Notes: a model not told the origin generated them from the letters alone. 64,000 nt of DNA from Hericium rajendrae (GCA_033439255.1 CM065881.1:868001-932000), one strand, 5' to 3'. Positions 47,691-60,061 are shown, counted from the stretch's first letter. Numbers and translations are program-made.

Positions 47691-47872
47691 CTGGGATCAG
47701 CTTCCTGGTAATCGTAATAAGTACCGGATATCGATGGGTTCGCCTGTTCCCGTGGTCGCCTATGTAGTCGGCAGTGTACGCGGGCGTACAAAATCGCCGT
47801 CAACGAGGTGCCTTTGGTGAACACTTTGGCCCTCGTCCCGTCGTCTCCCGACCAGTCCGTCCTGGTGTGATC

Positions 47873-49486
47873 ATGTGTGGCAAAACGCAGTACAAGGTGC
47901 GTCGTGACTCCGCGTCCTATGGTTTCGTGCATTCCCAGTCTCAATATCCTTTGCCACGCAGATACTCATCAGCGCAGCATGGGTGAGTGGATATGTCATC
48001 TGCCGTGACATGGACTTACAGCAATCCGTCCAACCATCCAGGTCCAGGCCCTCCTCTACGGTGCGCACCACGCCCATCAACACCCCGCACCTGCTTACAT
48101 TTCGTGCCCGCAGGCCTGTACATGGTGCTCTTCTCCGCGTCGATCTACATCCTCATCTGGCACCGCCCGAACAAGCGCAACCTGATAATCTCCGTTGCGC
48201 TCTTCGTGTTCACGACCGCCGACGTCTTCTTCTTCTACAGCCTCACGATCCTCACGCCAAACACGGTCAGCGCGAGCTACGTCGAAAGCGGCGTGCTTAT
48301 GCCGTGCCCCAGCGCAGACCTCGACGCACACGCGCGAGAGAGCAACATCTATGGCCTGCTTAGTCTGCTTATGGACGTGACGTACGCGATAAACTTGTAT
48401 GCTGTTTCTGTTGGACTGTGTTCCCGCATTCTCGCTGATCGTTCGGTCCCAGCGTGTTGGCGGACGGCTTGCTGGTGGGTGCCCCGCACCTGTGCCTGTC
48501 ACGCTGCTAACTACCCCGACGCCCAATAGATCTCGCGTTGCGTCACGATCTGGAGCACGACACGCTGGGTCGTCATCCCGCTCGGTCTCCTGCTCGTGGG
48601 CACAACGGGTACGCGCGCCAAACCCCCGCCTGCTCCTCGCCGCTGACCCGCGACCCATCGCAGCATGCAACCTTGCAAGCATATACTACGAGAGCGTCAT
48701 CTACGTCGCAGAACGGAACCCGCACCCAACGCTGAGCGCACTGCTGCACATCGCCGCGCTCGACAGTCGCTTCCTCGAGGTCGGCGACATCCTCTCGCTC
48801 GCGACGAACGTCATCACGACGTCGCTCATCGGTGCGCCTCTCGCATGCGTCCATTTTGCGAAATGCTCAAGCGCCGCGTATGCAGTGTTCAAAATATGGC
48901 GCATGACGCGCGAGATCGAGCGCGCGATGGGGCGCAGGGCCGGGGTGCGGTACCGCGCCGCGATGGCGATGCTGTACGTCCGCGCTGCGCCGATGCATGC
49001 GTCGTCATGCCAGCTGACTGTTTGCACCTAGCATCGAGTCCGGCGCGCTGTTCTCTGCCTCGCTAGTCACGTCGCTCGCATCCGCGTATGCCTCTGTCAA
49101 CTTCGTACGTCCCGCGCGTCGTCGCGACGGTGCGAGCTAACACCCACCCACCCACCGCAGGACATCGCCGAAGTCTTCGTCGCAATGCTCATGGTACGCC
49201 CACCCGCCTCGTGTGAATGGGGTACCGCGCTGACGCGACGTGACAGGGCATCGCGCCAACACTGATCATCGTGCGCGTTGGTCTCGGCAAGGGCTTCGAT
49301 ACCGTGCAAGATAGCTTGCGCGCCGAGAGCAACGCGGGGCACTCGAGCGCGCCGCGGCGCGAGCAGGAAATGTCGCGCATCCGGTTCCAGGCGATGCAGT
49401 CGTCGGCGTCGGACGACCGCGTGCGGGAGGACAAAGTCGTCGAAGCCAAGCGTGAGGCGGAACCCGTGGAGGTCGTGGAGGTGTAG
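47873..49486 (+). CDS. Seven-transmembrane protein C2
   Basis: The exon layout matches C1 throughout: first exon MCGKTQYK, microexons encoding ILISAAW and VQALLY, then GLYMVLFSASIYILIW. The VLADGLL microexon, ISRCVTIW, ACNLASIYYES, the VFKIWRMTREIERAMGRRAG loop, IESGALFSAS, DIAEVFVAMLM and GIAPTLIIVRVGLGKGFDTV follow, ending VEVVEV. Every splice signal checked is usable and keeps frame, so the gene looks intact. Differences from C1 cluster in the loop after TM2 (SASYVESGVLMPCPSADLDA) and in the tail. Confidence 0.83.
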
Positions 49487-50599
49487 GTGGGTTTTGTAAT
49501 GGCCTCTGAGCCTGCGGGCTTTATTGTGTGTATGATTGCTTTTAACTATTGCTGTGCTCGTCGCTGTCGTTGATACTTCAGATGTAGCATGTGGTTCGTA
49601 CCTTGTACCGTATGTCTAACGGATTGATGGCCACCTATGTACAGGACTTTTTATGCAACAAATTGTCCGCGGGGACGAATTGCTCAATTAAACCAACATC
49701 TTTGTCTTCCATGGACATTGGAACACAAAACGTCTATGTACGTGCGGTCAAGCAAAGGTATCCAACATATCGTACGCTGGGATCGGACCATCGCCATGGG
49801 CAAGCTTTGTCGTGTGCGTCTGCAGCAGGGAGGCCGCGTCGTTTACAGTACGCAGGACTGCAGGATGACAAAAGACTTGATGTCGGCAGAGATCGGCCGG
49901 TCGGGATCCCGGGTACATGGCATTGCACCGCCACAATCTGCCTTTTGACTTCCTCCGCATGGAACCATCTTGCTGAGCAACATCAACTGTCTCGAGGACT
50001 GCATCGTCGTGCACGAGCACGGGTTTTCCATGATACGAGCAGATCAGGTAGTTGACAAACGTCTGTGATTGTAAGTCACTGGAGTGGTCTATCTTCAATC
50101 AGGTGAGAGACAATCGAGCTCGTGCCGTCTTTCAAAGAACAGTCTCATTTTGCTGAAGAATATTTGCGGGTCTAGGCGTGGCCCGGCTTTTTGCACTAAA
50201 GCAAGGTCTTCCTCGAATAGTCCACCGACGCATACGAACACCGAACGCACCTAGCAAGTCTAAACATCCACCAAGCGAACATACAAAAAAATATGTAAGT
50301 AACCTGGTGCTTCTTCTAAGGCCTTCCCGTGTCAGTCCCGCCGGTGCCCCGGAAGGACATGCCACCCTCGTGTCCCTCGTCCCAAGTTCTCCCAGAAAGA
50401 TCACGGGCCCGAACCCCTTCCAAATGCTACCTGCTGCATCAGCATCCCGGATGACATCGAGCTCGTGACGCCCGCGACCCTCCGGTTGTCGTCCCGACGC
50501 AGGTAGACGCAGGTCCGTCCCGTTGCGGCTCTAGCGCAGATCCGGCCTGCAAGCGTCACACACCACGACCGTCTACCCCGCCCTACAGCAACGATGCCG

Positions 50600-51175
50600 T
50601 CCCGCCCGTATTAGGAATCACCTCGCGCGCCCCCGCTTCTGCTCCTTCTTCCCCACCCCCACCTCTTCTGCTTTCCCTCTCCCGTCGCGCGCACGCAGCC
50701 GCCACTTCAGCCTCGCCGGCCGCCCCCGTTCTGCGAGCGCGCACGCGGCCGCGGCACACGCAAAGGCAGCCGCGGCACACGTAAAGGCAGCCGCGGCCGC
50801 ACAGGTGGCGGCGTGCTGCTCCGCCCGCGCGCTGGTGGCGCAGACTTGTGCGGAGCACGGCGTTTTCGGCTGCGAGGGCAGAGGTGGTTGCAGATGTAGA
50901 TGGCATGGTGCATCTGGACGAAGGGAGAGTAACGATGTGCAGGTGTCGAGGGCGGGCCGGCTCAAGGGCGAGAGAACGTACGCGCAGAAAGACGGCAGGA
51001 TGCGGGATCGGTCGACGCTGGCTGCGTTAAGTGAGCTGGGGCTGTGGGAAGGAGGAAGGGGAGACTTTCTGCGCTGGGTAGGCCTGCAGATGGGGCATGC
51101 GCGGGCTGGGGCGACAGCGATACTGCTCACGGCGCACGACTCGCAGAACGCATGGCCGCAGGGCAGTGCGACAAG
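50600..51175 (-). pseudogene. RING-finger gene remnant, unit 2
   Basis: It retains ALPCGHAFCESCAV and ARACPICRP, so the second half of the RING is intact. The first CxxC and start are missing because the homology stops at the duplication junction near 51175. Downstream, the linker and an Ala-rich helix (AEQHAATCAAAAAFTC) resemble the gene at 54289. A different upstream start cannot be excluded but would still lack the first zinc pair. Confidence 0.65.
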
Positions 51176-51684
51176 AAGGCCTTGAGTTTCCTACACAAAG
51201 AGAAACCAGACCACGCCCATCCGTGCCTTCGACTCCGTATCCTTGATCCTCGGAAGGATTCTGAGCCACATCCCCATCATCGTGGGAAAGACGAGAATCA
51301 GAATAATTCGATGCTGTCGCAACTCGCGAGTAGCAGCAGCATCGACTCTCGATTTTTATTCTGCTCATGCATACAAGTTAGAATCACTTCCAGAATCGAT
51401 GCAGGGCAGGGTCGGTTAGAGTGAAATCGGATCTTGACTCTGCTCGATCCTTGACCCAATTGCAATCACAGAATCGATCGAGAACAACCCTCAGAACCAC
51501 GCCAAACGATCAGGTTCCTGGTCATGCTGGCAAGTACTGGATATCTATGGGTTCATTCATTCCCATGGTCGTCTGTGTAGTCGCCGGTGTACACAGGCAT
51601 ACAAAATCACCGTCAACAAGATGCCTTTGATAAAGACTTTGGCCCTCGTCTGTCGTCTTCCGACCAATCCATCCCGGTGCGATC

Positions 51685-53283
51685 ATGTGTGGCGAAACAC
51701 AGTACAAGGTACATGTTGACTCCCCATCCTATGGTTCAGTGCATTCCCAGTCTCAATATGTTTGCCATGTAGATAGGCCTAAGTGCAGTGTGGGTGAGTG
51801 GGACTGCCGTCTGCCATGGCGCGGACTTATCGCGATCCGTCCAACCATCCAGGTCGAGGCCCTCCTCTACGGTGCGCGCCACACCCATCAACACCCCCCA
51901 TTTGCTTACATTTTGTGCCCGCAGGCCTGTACATGGTGCTTTTCTCCGCATCTATCTACATCCTCGTCTGGCACAGCCCGAACAAGCGCAACCTGATCAT
52001 CTCCGTTGCGCTCTTCGTGTTCACGACCGCCGACGTCTTCCTCGACTATAGCCTCACGATCCTCACGCCGAACACCCTCAGTGCGAGCTACGTCGAAGGC
52101 GGCGCGCTCGTGCCGTGCCCTAGCGCGGACCTCGCTGCGTGGATGGGCGAGCGTAACATCTACGACCTGCTCAGTCTGCTTATAAACGTGATGTACACGA
52201 TAAACTTGTACGCCACTTCTGTTTGACTGTGTTCCCGCGTTCTCGCTGATCGTTCGGTCCCAGCGTGTTGGCTGATGGCTTGCTGGTAGATAAGCCGCCT
52301 CTGTGCTCATCGAGCCGTGCTGAACACAATATGGGCCGCAGATCTCGCGTTGTGTTACGATCTGGAGCACAACACGCTCGATCGTCATCCCTCTCGGCCT
52401 CCTGCTCGCAGGCACAACCGGTACGCACGCGCGCACTCGCGCGCTCCTGCCGCTGACCGCGACCTACCGCAGCGTGCAACCTCGCGAGCATATACTACGA
52501 CAGCGTTCTGTACATCGCAGGCAAGAGCCCGGACGCATCGCAGAGCGCGGTGCTGCGCATCGCCGCGATCAACAACCGCTTCCTCGAGGTCGGCGATATT
52601 CTCTCGCTCGCAACGAACGTCATCACGACGTCGCTCATCGGTGCGCCGTTCGTATGCGTCCATTTTGCGAAACGCTCAAGCGCCGCGTGTGCAGTGTTCA
52701 AAATATGGCGCATGACACGCGATATCGAGCGCGTGTTGGGGCGCAAAGCCGGCGTGCGCTACCGCGCCGCGATGGCGATGCTGTAAGTCCGCACTGCGCA
52801 TACATATGTCATCCAGCCGCTGACTGTTTGCGCCTAGCATCGAGTCCGGCGCGCTGTTCTCCGCCTCGCTAGTCACGTCGCTCGCGTCTGCGTACGCGTC
52901 GGTCAACTTCGTACGTCCGCGTCTCGTCACGACGGTGCGAGCTAACTCCCGCCCACGCAGGACATCGCCGAAGTCTTCGTCGAAATGCTCATGGTACGCC
53001 CGCCCGTCTCGGTGAATGAGTACGCCGTGCTGACGCGGCACGACAGAGCATCGCGCCGACGCTGATCATCGTGCGCGTCGGGCTGGGTAAGGGCTTCGAG
53101 ACCGTGCAGGACAGCGTGCGCGAGAGCGTCGCGGGACACGCGAGCGCGCCGGGGCGCGAGCCGGAGGTGTCGCGTATCCGGTTCCGAACGATGCGGTCGG
53201 CGACGTCGGATGACCGTGTGCGGGAGGACAAAGTCGTCGAAGCCAAGCATGAGGTAGGACCCGTGGAGGTAATGGAGGTGTAG
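51685..53283 (+). CDS. Seven-transmembrane protein C3
   Basis: The third tandem copy has the same 11-exon layout. It starts MCGETQYK, then IGLSAVW, VEALLY and GLYMVLFSASIYILVW, and ends VEVMEV. Distinct features are LRIAAINNRFLEVGD before TM5 and the MTRDIERVLGRKAG loop. All splice sites checked are canonical and in frame. It is closer to C2 than to C1 in the loop after TM2 (SASYVEGGALVPCPSADLAA). Confidence 0.83.
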
Positions 53284-54288
53284 CTGCGTGTCGCGTGGGC
53301 GTGTAATGGGCCTGCTGTATCATGTGTATGATTGCTTTTATCTATTGCTGGGCTTGTCGCTGCCGTTAATTATTTTAGATGTAGTATGTTTTTCTCCCTT
53401 ATACAGTATATCTAATGGGATGATGTATGCACCCATGTACAAGATTTTCTTAGGGAAAAAAGTTATCCGCGGGGCGAAATGCTCGAACCAGTATCTTTGT
53501 CTTGTATGGACATGGAAAGCATAATATATCCAATACACCATACGCTGGTATAGAATCACTGCCTTGAGCAAGTGTGCGTCTGCAGCAGAAGGATTCGCGA
53601 GATCGGCTGTTCGGGATTCCGGGTACACGGCATTGCACCGCCATAATTTGCGTCGTTGCTTCCCCGGCACGGAAGCATCTTGCTGAGCAACGATGTCAAC
53701 TACTCGTCAACTGGCTCGAAGGACTGCAGGCTATTTTGATGACACGAACAGAGCAGGCAGTTGCAAATCTCTGTGATTGCAACTCATGATCACTGGAGTG
53801 GTGAGTCCTAAGACAGGTGCGGGACGGTCGAGATCGTGTCTTCTTTCGAAGAACAGCCTCATTTTGCTGAAGAATGCTGGTCGAGACGTAGCCCGGCCCT
53901 TTGTAGTAAAGCAAGAAATTCCTCTAATAGCCCATCTATGTATAAACACCGAATATACCCAAGAAATTCAAGAAATCCAAGAAATCCAAGCGTCTACCAA
54001 GCGTCGGCATGTAAGTACCCTGGTATCGTAGTGCTTCCTCCAACGCCTTCCCGTGTCCTATCACCACCGCCGGTGCCCGAAAGCACCCGCCGTTCTTATG
54101 TCCCTTATCCCAAGATTCCTCCGAAATAGCACACGCCCAAACCCCTCCCAAATCCCATCTACTGCATCAGCATCCCGAATATCATCGAGCCCGTGGCGCC
54201 CACGACGCCTCCAGGTATCTCACACGTCCCGACGCAGGTAAGTAGTCCCATCGCAGCTGTAGCGCTGACGCGGATCGGCCCGCCAAGG

Positions 54289-54929
54289 TCACACCCCACC
54301 GACGCCCGTCCCGCCCTGCCACAACGACGCCGCCTCCCCCGTATCCGGAATCAGCATCGCCCGCGCGCGCCCGCTCTTCTCCCCATCCCACCCCCTGCCC
54401 TCGGCATACGCACGCACCCGCCACTTCAGCCTCGCCAGCCGCCCGCGCTCCGCGAGCGCACAGGCGGCCGTAGCGCGCGCAAAGGCGGCCGCGGCGGCGC
54501 GGGCGGCGGCGTGCTGCTCGGCGCGCGCGCGCAGGCGGCGCAGGCTTGTGCGGAGCGCGGCGTTTTCGGCTGCGAGGGCGGAGGTGGGCGCGTGCAGCGG
54601 TGCCGATGTGGGGGGCACGGATGTAGATGTGGAGGGCGCAGGGCGCGGGCAAGTGTTGTCCAGGTAGAGGCGGCGGAAGGGCGGGAGGATGTACGGGCGG
54701 AGGGACGGCGGGATGCGGGATGGGTCGAGGCTCGCTGCGTCGGGTGAGTATGGATTTGGGATGGGAAAGTGTGGGAGGGCCTACCGGTTGGGTAAGGCCG
54801 TCTGCACGTGGGGCACGCGGGGGCTGGGGAGGCGATGATGCTGTTTACGAGGCAGGACTGGCAGAACACATGGCCGCAGGGGAGCGCGACGGGGAGCGCG
54901 AAGCCGTCGAGACAGATGGCGCAGGACAT
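54289..54929 (-). CDS. C3HC4 RING-finger protein, 196 aa
   Basis: Complement of 54289-54734 and 54785-54929 (591 nt). The RING is complete: MSCAICLDGFALPVALPCGH, VFCQSCLVNSII and CPTCRRPYPTG. A linker (SLDPSRIPPSLRPYILPPF) and an Ala/Arg-rich helix follow (AENAALRTSLRRLRARAEQH), then a short tail. It is the only full-length RING gene at this position in the three tandem units and is convergent with 7TM C3. It probably acts as an E3 ligase; the partner is unknown. Confidence 0.85.
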
Positions 54930-55618
54930 GATACAGAGATAATGGGGGGAGGGGGGGTTATGGAGGGGGAGAGATAACGAGTTAGTTTTATTGGGCCATG
55001 GGCGCGACGGAAGGCCATGGGTGGGACGGAGGCCATCGAATCTGTGCAGACGGCAAATGCAGGCTCGACGCGCCTCGACGCGTGAGGCACGGGTAGGACT
55101 GGGTCGGACCCGGCGCGCTGGCGCCGTGCCTGTCCGAGGTACTTACTCAACTTACTGCTACCCAGCCTCATTCTCGCCCTGTGTTTGTCTTCTGCCTGCT
55201 CGGTGTGCACTCCGAATATATGCTGTTTGGGTGTATTCACTTTTCATGTTTACTCCGCAATGCAAAAAGGAAGTTGTGTCGTTGGCAGTCGAGACGGGCC
55301 TCTCATGCTATAATAGGTGTCGTCCTGACTTCTGTTGCCAAGTCTAGCCTTCGCCAACCGGAGATGGACTTACATCAAGGAAGACATGTAGAGAGACGTG
55401 ACATCCTATAGGTATTTTTGCAGCACTGGTCAATTCAATGCCGCGTCGACAGAGAGAAGATAATATGCTATTCCCCATGACGCTGTCGTTCGTCGTTATC
55501 AGCTGCCGTATTAATATATTGACCACAAATGAAAGCAAAAACGGAACAGACCACTACCCGCAAAAACGAAGCCGTCGCCCCAGCCTCCGCACTCGACCTT
55601 CAACGCGACAGACCCGCA
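54930..55618. other. Intergenic region after the array
   Basis: It separates two minus-strand RING genes. No gene was recognised, and the array spacer sequence is absent here, so the array ends at the RING start. Confidence 0.5.
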
Positions 55619-56858
55619 TTACATCATCGCCCGCCGCCGCGTCGGCCTCCTTACAGGCGTCGGCCTCCTAACAGGCGCCAACATCTCCTCGTCGCTCTCC
55701 GCACCTATCTCCTCTCGCACCGCCGCCGCCGCGGCGCGCTGACTCCGCAGCGCAGTCTCGGCCCGCGACGAGCCTGACTCCCGCAAACGCGGCGGGGAGA
55801 AGAGAAACACGGGCGGCGGGTCAGCCGCGGCCGCAGCGAAGGGGTTGGGCGCCGCGGCGGGGACGCGCGGGCGCGGGCCGCCCTGGGCGGTCATGGGGAA
55901 CGGCGAGAGGGACGACCTCAAGTCCATCGAGATCGAGGTCGATGACGATGGCGAGGATATAGGCGCGCCGCGGCGGGGTGGTGGTGCTTCGGGCGAGGGC
56001 GAGGGCGAAGGCGAGGAGATGCGCGCGCGGCGGGGGCGCGGCGCGTCAGGCACCGCGCTCGCGAGGCGCGGCCGTTTCGGGATGCGCAGCGTCGGGCGGC
56101 CGTTGACGAGCTCCATGCGGCCGGGGTCTCGCGGAGGGAACGCCTCGGGGAGCGTGGCCGACGACGCAGACGACGTGTCGGGCGCGTGCGCGCGTCTATC
56201 TCGCCGTTCAGTCTCCCAACAAGCACAAGAGCTGACCCACGCACAGCTGCGCCTTCGCATCGCCATACTTCGCCTTCACGCCCTCGTACTTCTTTTTCCA
56301 TCGTGCCGCGTCCGCGCGGGCTTCGCGCTCGCCCTCGGCGTGTGCGCGCGCGGCGGCCTGGGCGCCCTCTGCGCAGTCCATGAGCTGTGCCTTGTCGCGC
56401 CGCAGCGCGGCGATGGCGCTCTCCGCGCGCGCGAGGCGTGTTTTCATTTCTTCGAGTTGGGCGGTGGTGCTGGTGGGCGGGGGCGCGTAGGGGAGGTATA
56501 TGCGGCGGATGGAGGGCGTGATGAAGCCGTGGAATTTTTCGGGGACATAGGCGAGGTTCGGGTTCACTGGGTTTGTGGGGATGAGATCAGGTAGAGTGAG
56601 AGGAGAAGGATGGGGTGTAACATGCCTACTGCGAAGGGGGTCCTGCATGTTGGGCAGGGGACCTCGAAGGCGTTGCTTGAGGAGGCGACGTGCGATGCCA
56701 GGCATTCTGTGCAGTGAATATGGCCTACGGTGCGATTAGGAGAGGTGAATGTGAAGAGTTGAATGGATATGCGTACCGCATGGAATAGATATCGGTTTCT
56801 TGAGATCATCGAGACAGATGGAGCATTGCAGCAAGCCGCTGCTTGAAGTGGCGCTCAT
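55619..56858 (-). CDS. RING-finger protein with long disordered tail, 359 aa
   Basis: Complement of 55619-56195, 56245-56566, 56626-56724 and 56777-56858 (1080 nt). The N-terminal RING reads LLQCSICLDDLKKPISIPCG, HIHCTECLASHV and CPTCRTPFAV. A conserved-looking linker follows (YVPEKFHGFITPSIRRIYLP, matching RPYILPPFRRLYL of the 54289 protein). A coiled coil comes next (ARAESAIAALRRDKAQLMD), then a basic, Ser/Pro-rich tail with SPSPSPSPEAPP and ending RRPTRRRAMM. The second intron has GC-AG ends; the GT alternative brings a stop into frame. It is the longest local RING paralogue and probably nuclear. Confidence 0.8.
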
Positions 56859-57847
56859 GTGGATAGCAGGGTTATTGGGATACTTGGGGGTGGGTTAGCG
56901 GGGTGGAAATCAGTTGCAAATGATGCGGCAGATTGATCGCTCTTGAGGGAAAGAAGAAAGGCCCGAGCACTGCCAAAGCGTCGAGCAATGGCCTACGAGG
57001 CAAGGGAGGAAGACAATACGAGGTCAACGCGCGCCGAGGTGGCACGCGCGTCTATATGCACGTGACCGTTACTGAGCTTTTGCGGACGAAATGCTCTCCA
57101 TTTGGAATATCATATGGAAGTCGAGATTTGCCCTTTCCTGTTTTGGACTGAATTAGCGTGCCACATGATGTCATGCCTGCTCAGCTGTGCGTCTCGTTCT
57201 TGGCTTGTAGTCGCGTCGCGGTCGAGTCAAAGCTGCCTCGTCCTTCTGCCGTCCTTCCATGTCCTCGCCCTCTCTGACAAACAATCCAGCCATTTACCAT
57301 GCATGTCCTCGAAGACTCGCTGAGAACGCGCGCCTATACACACGTGATCGTCTCGCGTCTGTGGCGGAGGACCCGGTCAGGGCCGAGTGGACGGCCTGAT
57401 ATGGAGCGTTGTTGCTCTCTGCCAGGTCTCATTTATTCTCTAGCGCTCGCCGCTGCGTGTTTTCCTTTCTTCGCCTCTCCTTCGAACACGCTCCTCGTTT
57501 CTTGAGGTTCGTTCACACCCTCATTGCTGATCTCATTTTGCTTTGTAGCGCTGGTCTCCTTGGTTACAGTGTGTACCTTTCGACGCTTTGGGCTGCTGAC
57601 ATCTTACAGTTTGCGCAGAGCGTGGATGTCTGTCTCGCTGTCCGCTCCCCCTTCAAGGTTCTCGTCCAGATCTCCCCTACCCCGACCCAGCTCGGTCGCG
57701 TCAATCCGCTCGGCCCGTGCGCCCAGTCCTTCGCTATCTGGATCTCCAGATGATCCCAGTGCGTCATTCACCCACGTCCAGCGCAAAGCGTGGCGCGTCC
57801 AGAGCGGCGAGAACTGACAGCGCGCCCCAGTCGCGATCCGCAACCAG
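56859..57847. other. Divergent intergenic region, about 1 kb
   Basis: It lies between a minus-strand RING gene and a plus-strand coiled-coil gene and should hold both promoters. No gene or repeat was recognised. Confidence 0.5.
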
Positions 57848-59414
57848 ATGTCCACAATAAAACATACCATCAGGCACCAACAAGCACAGCTGCAGACTCT
57901 CGAGACCCTCCTCCAGCGCGCCCCGCGACTCCCCGGAGTCGCCAGCACTTCCGCTTCACCCCCGCCATCCCCTACCATGGACTCCGCGCTCTCGACCTCG
58001 ACGCTCTCCGGCATGTCCAGCCCGCCGCCACCTTCGCCCAGCATGAAGCGCCGCTCCAGCCACGACGTCCTGCTGAGCCTCGCAGGCCCAGACTCCAGCC
58101 TTCCGATCCCACGGCGCGAGACACCCTCGCTCGTCGGCACGGACGGCATACCCGAAGGCGTGCCCTTCGACTTCGCGGCGTCGCGCCGCGCGTCCAGCCC
58201 GACGCGCTACAGCCGTACGTGCCCTCCCTCCGCCTGCGCGCTCCCCTCCGTTTCTGTGTATATATTCACGCGTGCCTTCTCCCCGCCCGTCGCCAGGCAT
58301 ACCAATCGCCTCTGTGGGTAGGTATCCGAGGTACCCTTCCCCTCCTTTCTCGCCTTCTCGGGGATACGGAGCACGGCTGATGTGATTGACCCCGCACAGG
58401 CAGCGCCCGCGCGCTCGCGACGCTCGCGGACGCGAGCAGCCCGAGCCCGCGCGTATCATACGTGCCGAGCGTCGTGGGCACCTCGCCGCCGTCGCCGTCG
58501 CCGCACCCGCACGCGAGCCACCGGCTGTCGGTGGCGCCGCTCGCGACGACGCGCATGCTCGCGGACCTGCAGAACCGCGCGACGGAGCAGGGCACCGCGC
58601 TCGAGAACACGAAGGCGCAGCTGCGCGCGAGCCAGCGCACGGCCGCGCAGCTCGCGCGGCAGGTCGAGGATCTCAAGGAGGTGCGCGAGCGGCTGCGCCT
58701 CGAGAACGAGGGGCTCAATAATGTCGTAGCGCGCAAGGAGCGGCTGCTGCAGGAGGTGCGTGGGCCGCTGTGTGTGCGGGCGCGTTGGCTGATGGGTGTG
58801 AAGGTGCTTGAGCGCGCAAGGAAGGCGGAGGGGGAGGCGGCGACGCTCAAGGCGCAGGTGAAGAATGAGACGGCGAGCACGAAAAAGTCGCTGCGCGAGA
58901 TGGAGACTGCCCTCGCGGAGTCGACCGCGCTCTCGTCGAAGAGCGAGCGCGAGTACCTCACGCTGCGCGACAGCCTGCGCGACATGAAGGCGGGCTGGCG
59001 CGCGGACGTCGACGGGCTCCGTGAGGAGATGTGCCGGCGCGAGGAAGCGACGCAGAGGGAGGGCCAGGAGGTCGCGCGCAAGTACCACAAGCTGCTCGAG
59101 GAGCAGAAGGCGCGGAAGGAGGACGTGAAGACGGTGGAGTCGCTTCGAGCGGAGGGTGAGGGCGTGCGGAAGGAGGTTGAGGAGGGCTTCCGGGAGGAGA
59201 TCGCGCAGCTGAAGGCGGAGCTGACGCGGTCGGCGAAGGCGAGCGACAAGGCTGCTATCACTGCAGAGTGCGTACCAACTCGTGTCGTCGTGTGCTGGCT
59301 TTCTGACGTTTGAGCAGCTACCTCGCGGGCGAGCTTTCGCGGATGCGACGGCTCATGCAGAAGGAGGCCCGCCCGGACCCGGATCCTGAGGGCAAGCTGC
59401 CCGCGCCGCCCTGA
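57848..59414 (+). CDS. Coiled-coil protein, She3-like, 434 aa
   Basis: 57848-58214, 58297-58317, 58400-58755, 58804-59267 and 59318-59414 give 1305 nt in one frame; the second exon is only 21 nt. The N-terminus (MSTIKHTIRHQQAQLQTLE) is helical, followed by a Ser/Pro-rich linker with PRVSYVPSVVGTSPPSPS. Long coiled coils come next (RMLADLQNRATEQGTALENT; KNETASTKKSLREMETALAE; REEIAQLKAELTRS). This layout resembles basidiomycete proteins annotated as SWI5-dependent HO expression protein 3 (She3), the adaptor between RNA cargo and type V myosin in yeast. The link is by overall pattern and is tentative. Confidence 0.7.
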
Positions 59415-60061
59415 CTCGCCGTCCACGCTCTTTTCGTGTTTCGCAGTTGGTGTTGGTATCTACTTATTCCCTGGCACATATATACCTGATCTAGTTTTAA
59501 TGCGAGTGGAACGGATGGCCCGCTTTTTGGATAGTCCGCGCTTGCTGCATCTTCGTTGCATGTATTATTTGGCACCTTACTTACCTGTCTTTGCTTTGCT
59601 TTACCGACTACACACTCTCTAGCCTCTACATTGCTGTTCTCTGCTAACTCCTCGGTGTGCATGTGACCCCATGGGGAACCCAGATGCGAAGCTGCGATCG
59701 GGATCACCGCATCGCATGTGATATCTGGATGCGCTCGCCGTCTGACGGTGAGACTGAGGTGCGAGCAGAAATCATACGCGATGACAGCTGGGCCACTGCT
59801 GGGCCCCGCGCGCGGGTCAGGCGGGCATGGCAATTACTGTGAAATCAGAGCCGGGCCACCAGCGGAAATGTCTGCAGGGTGTGTCTGCTGAAAACGAACA
59901 CTACGCTTGCCATATGCAGCCCGGCTCGGCAGCCAGCGAGCCGGATCCGGCAAAGTGGGTAACACACCCGGCAAGACACCCGGACCTTCATCTACCCCGC
60001 ATCCTCAGACATTTCCCCTCATAATCCTTCCCTTCCCCACACCCAGCTTCATTATCCAGCG
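59415..60061. other. Intergenic region, no gene seen
   Basis: 3' flank of the coiled-coil gene and promoter of the nitronate monooxygenase gene. The last 60 bp before the ATG are pyrimidine-rich. No repeat was recognised. Confidence 0.5.

Larger units (their letters stand above)
43028..47760. repeat. Tandem array, unit 1 (7TM + RING)
   Basis: Parts shared with units 2 and 3 are: a block of about 100 bp upstream of the 7TM start (43028-43125); the 7TM gene; a downstream block (44800-45010); and a non-coding block (about 46310-47000) running into the RING remnant. A spacer (47380-47690) is shared with unit 2 only. Unit 1 additionally holds a separate RING gene (45344-45906) absent from the other units. 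The segments 44754-45343 and 45907-46310 hold no other gene; a poly-A run lies at 45105-45120. Confidence 0.8.
47780..51500. repeat. Tandem array, unit 2 (7TM + RING remnant)
   Basis: It has the same order as unit 1: upstream block (47780-47872), 7TM gene C2, downstream block (49525-49745), non-coding block (49800-50560), RING remnant and spacer (51195-51500). It lacks the extra RING gene of unit 1. No other gene is seen in 49487-50600. Confidence 0.8.
51590..54929. repeat. Tandem array, unit 3 (7TM + intact RING)
   Basis: Same order as units 1 and 2: upstream block (51590-51684), 7TM gene C3, downstream block (53325-53525), non-coding block (53565-54270). It ends with the complete RING gene rather than a truncated one. 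No other gene lies in 53284-54288. Confidence 0.8.

Noticed and set aside
43126-53283. 7TM genes as a mating-type pheromone receptor (Ste3) cluster
   Set aside because: No Ste3 signature, no pheromone precursor genes with a CaaX end nearby, and the loop and tail motifs do not fit that family.
58266-59426. 386-residue minus-strand frame over the She3-like gene
   Set aside because: It is an antisense shadow of a spliced, coiled-coil coding gene and is Ser/Arg-rich without a domain.
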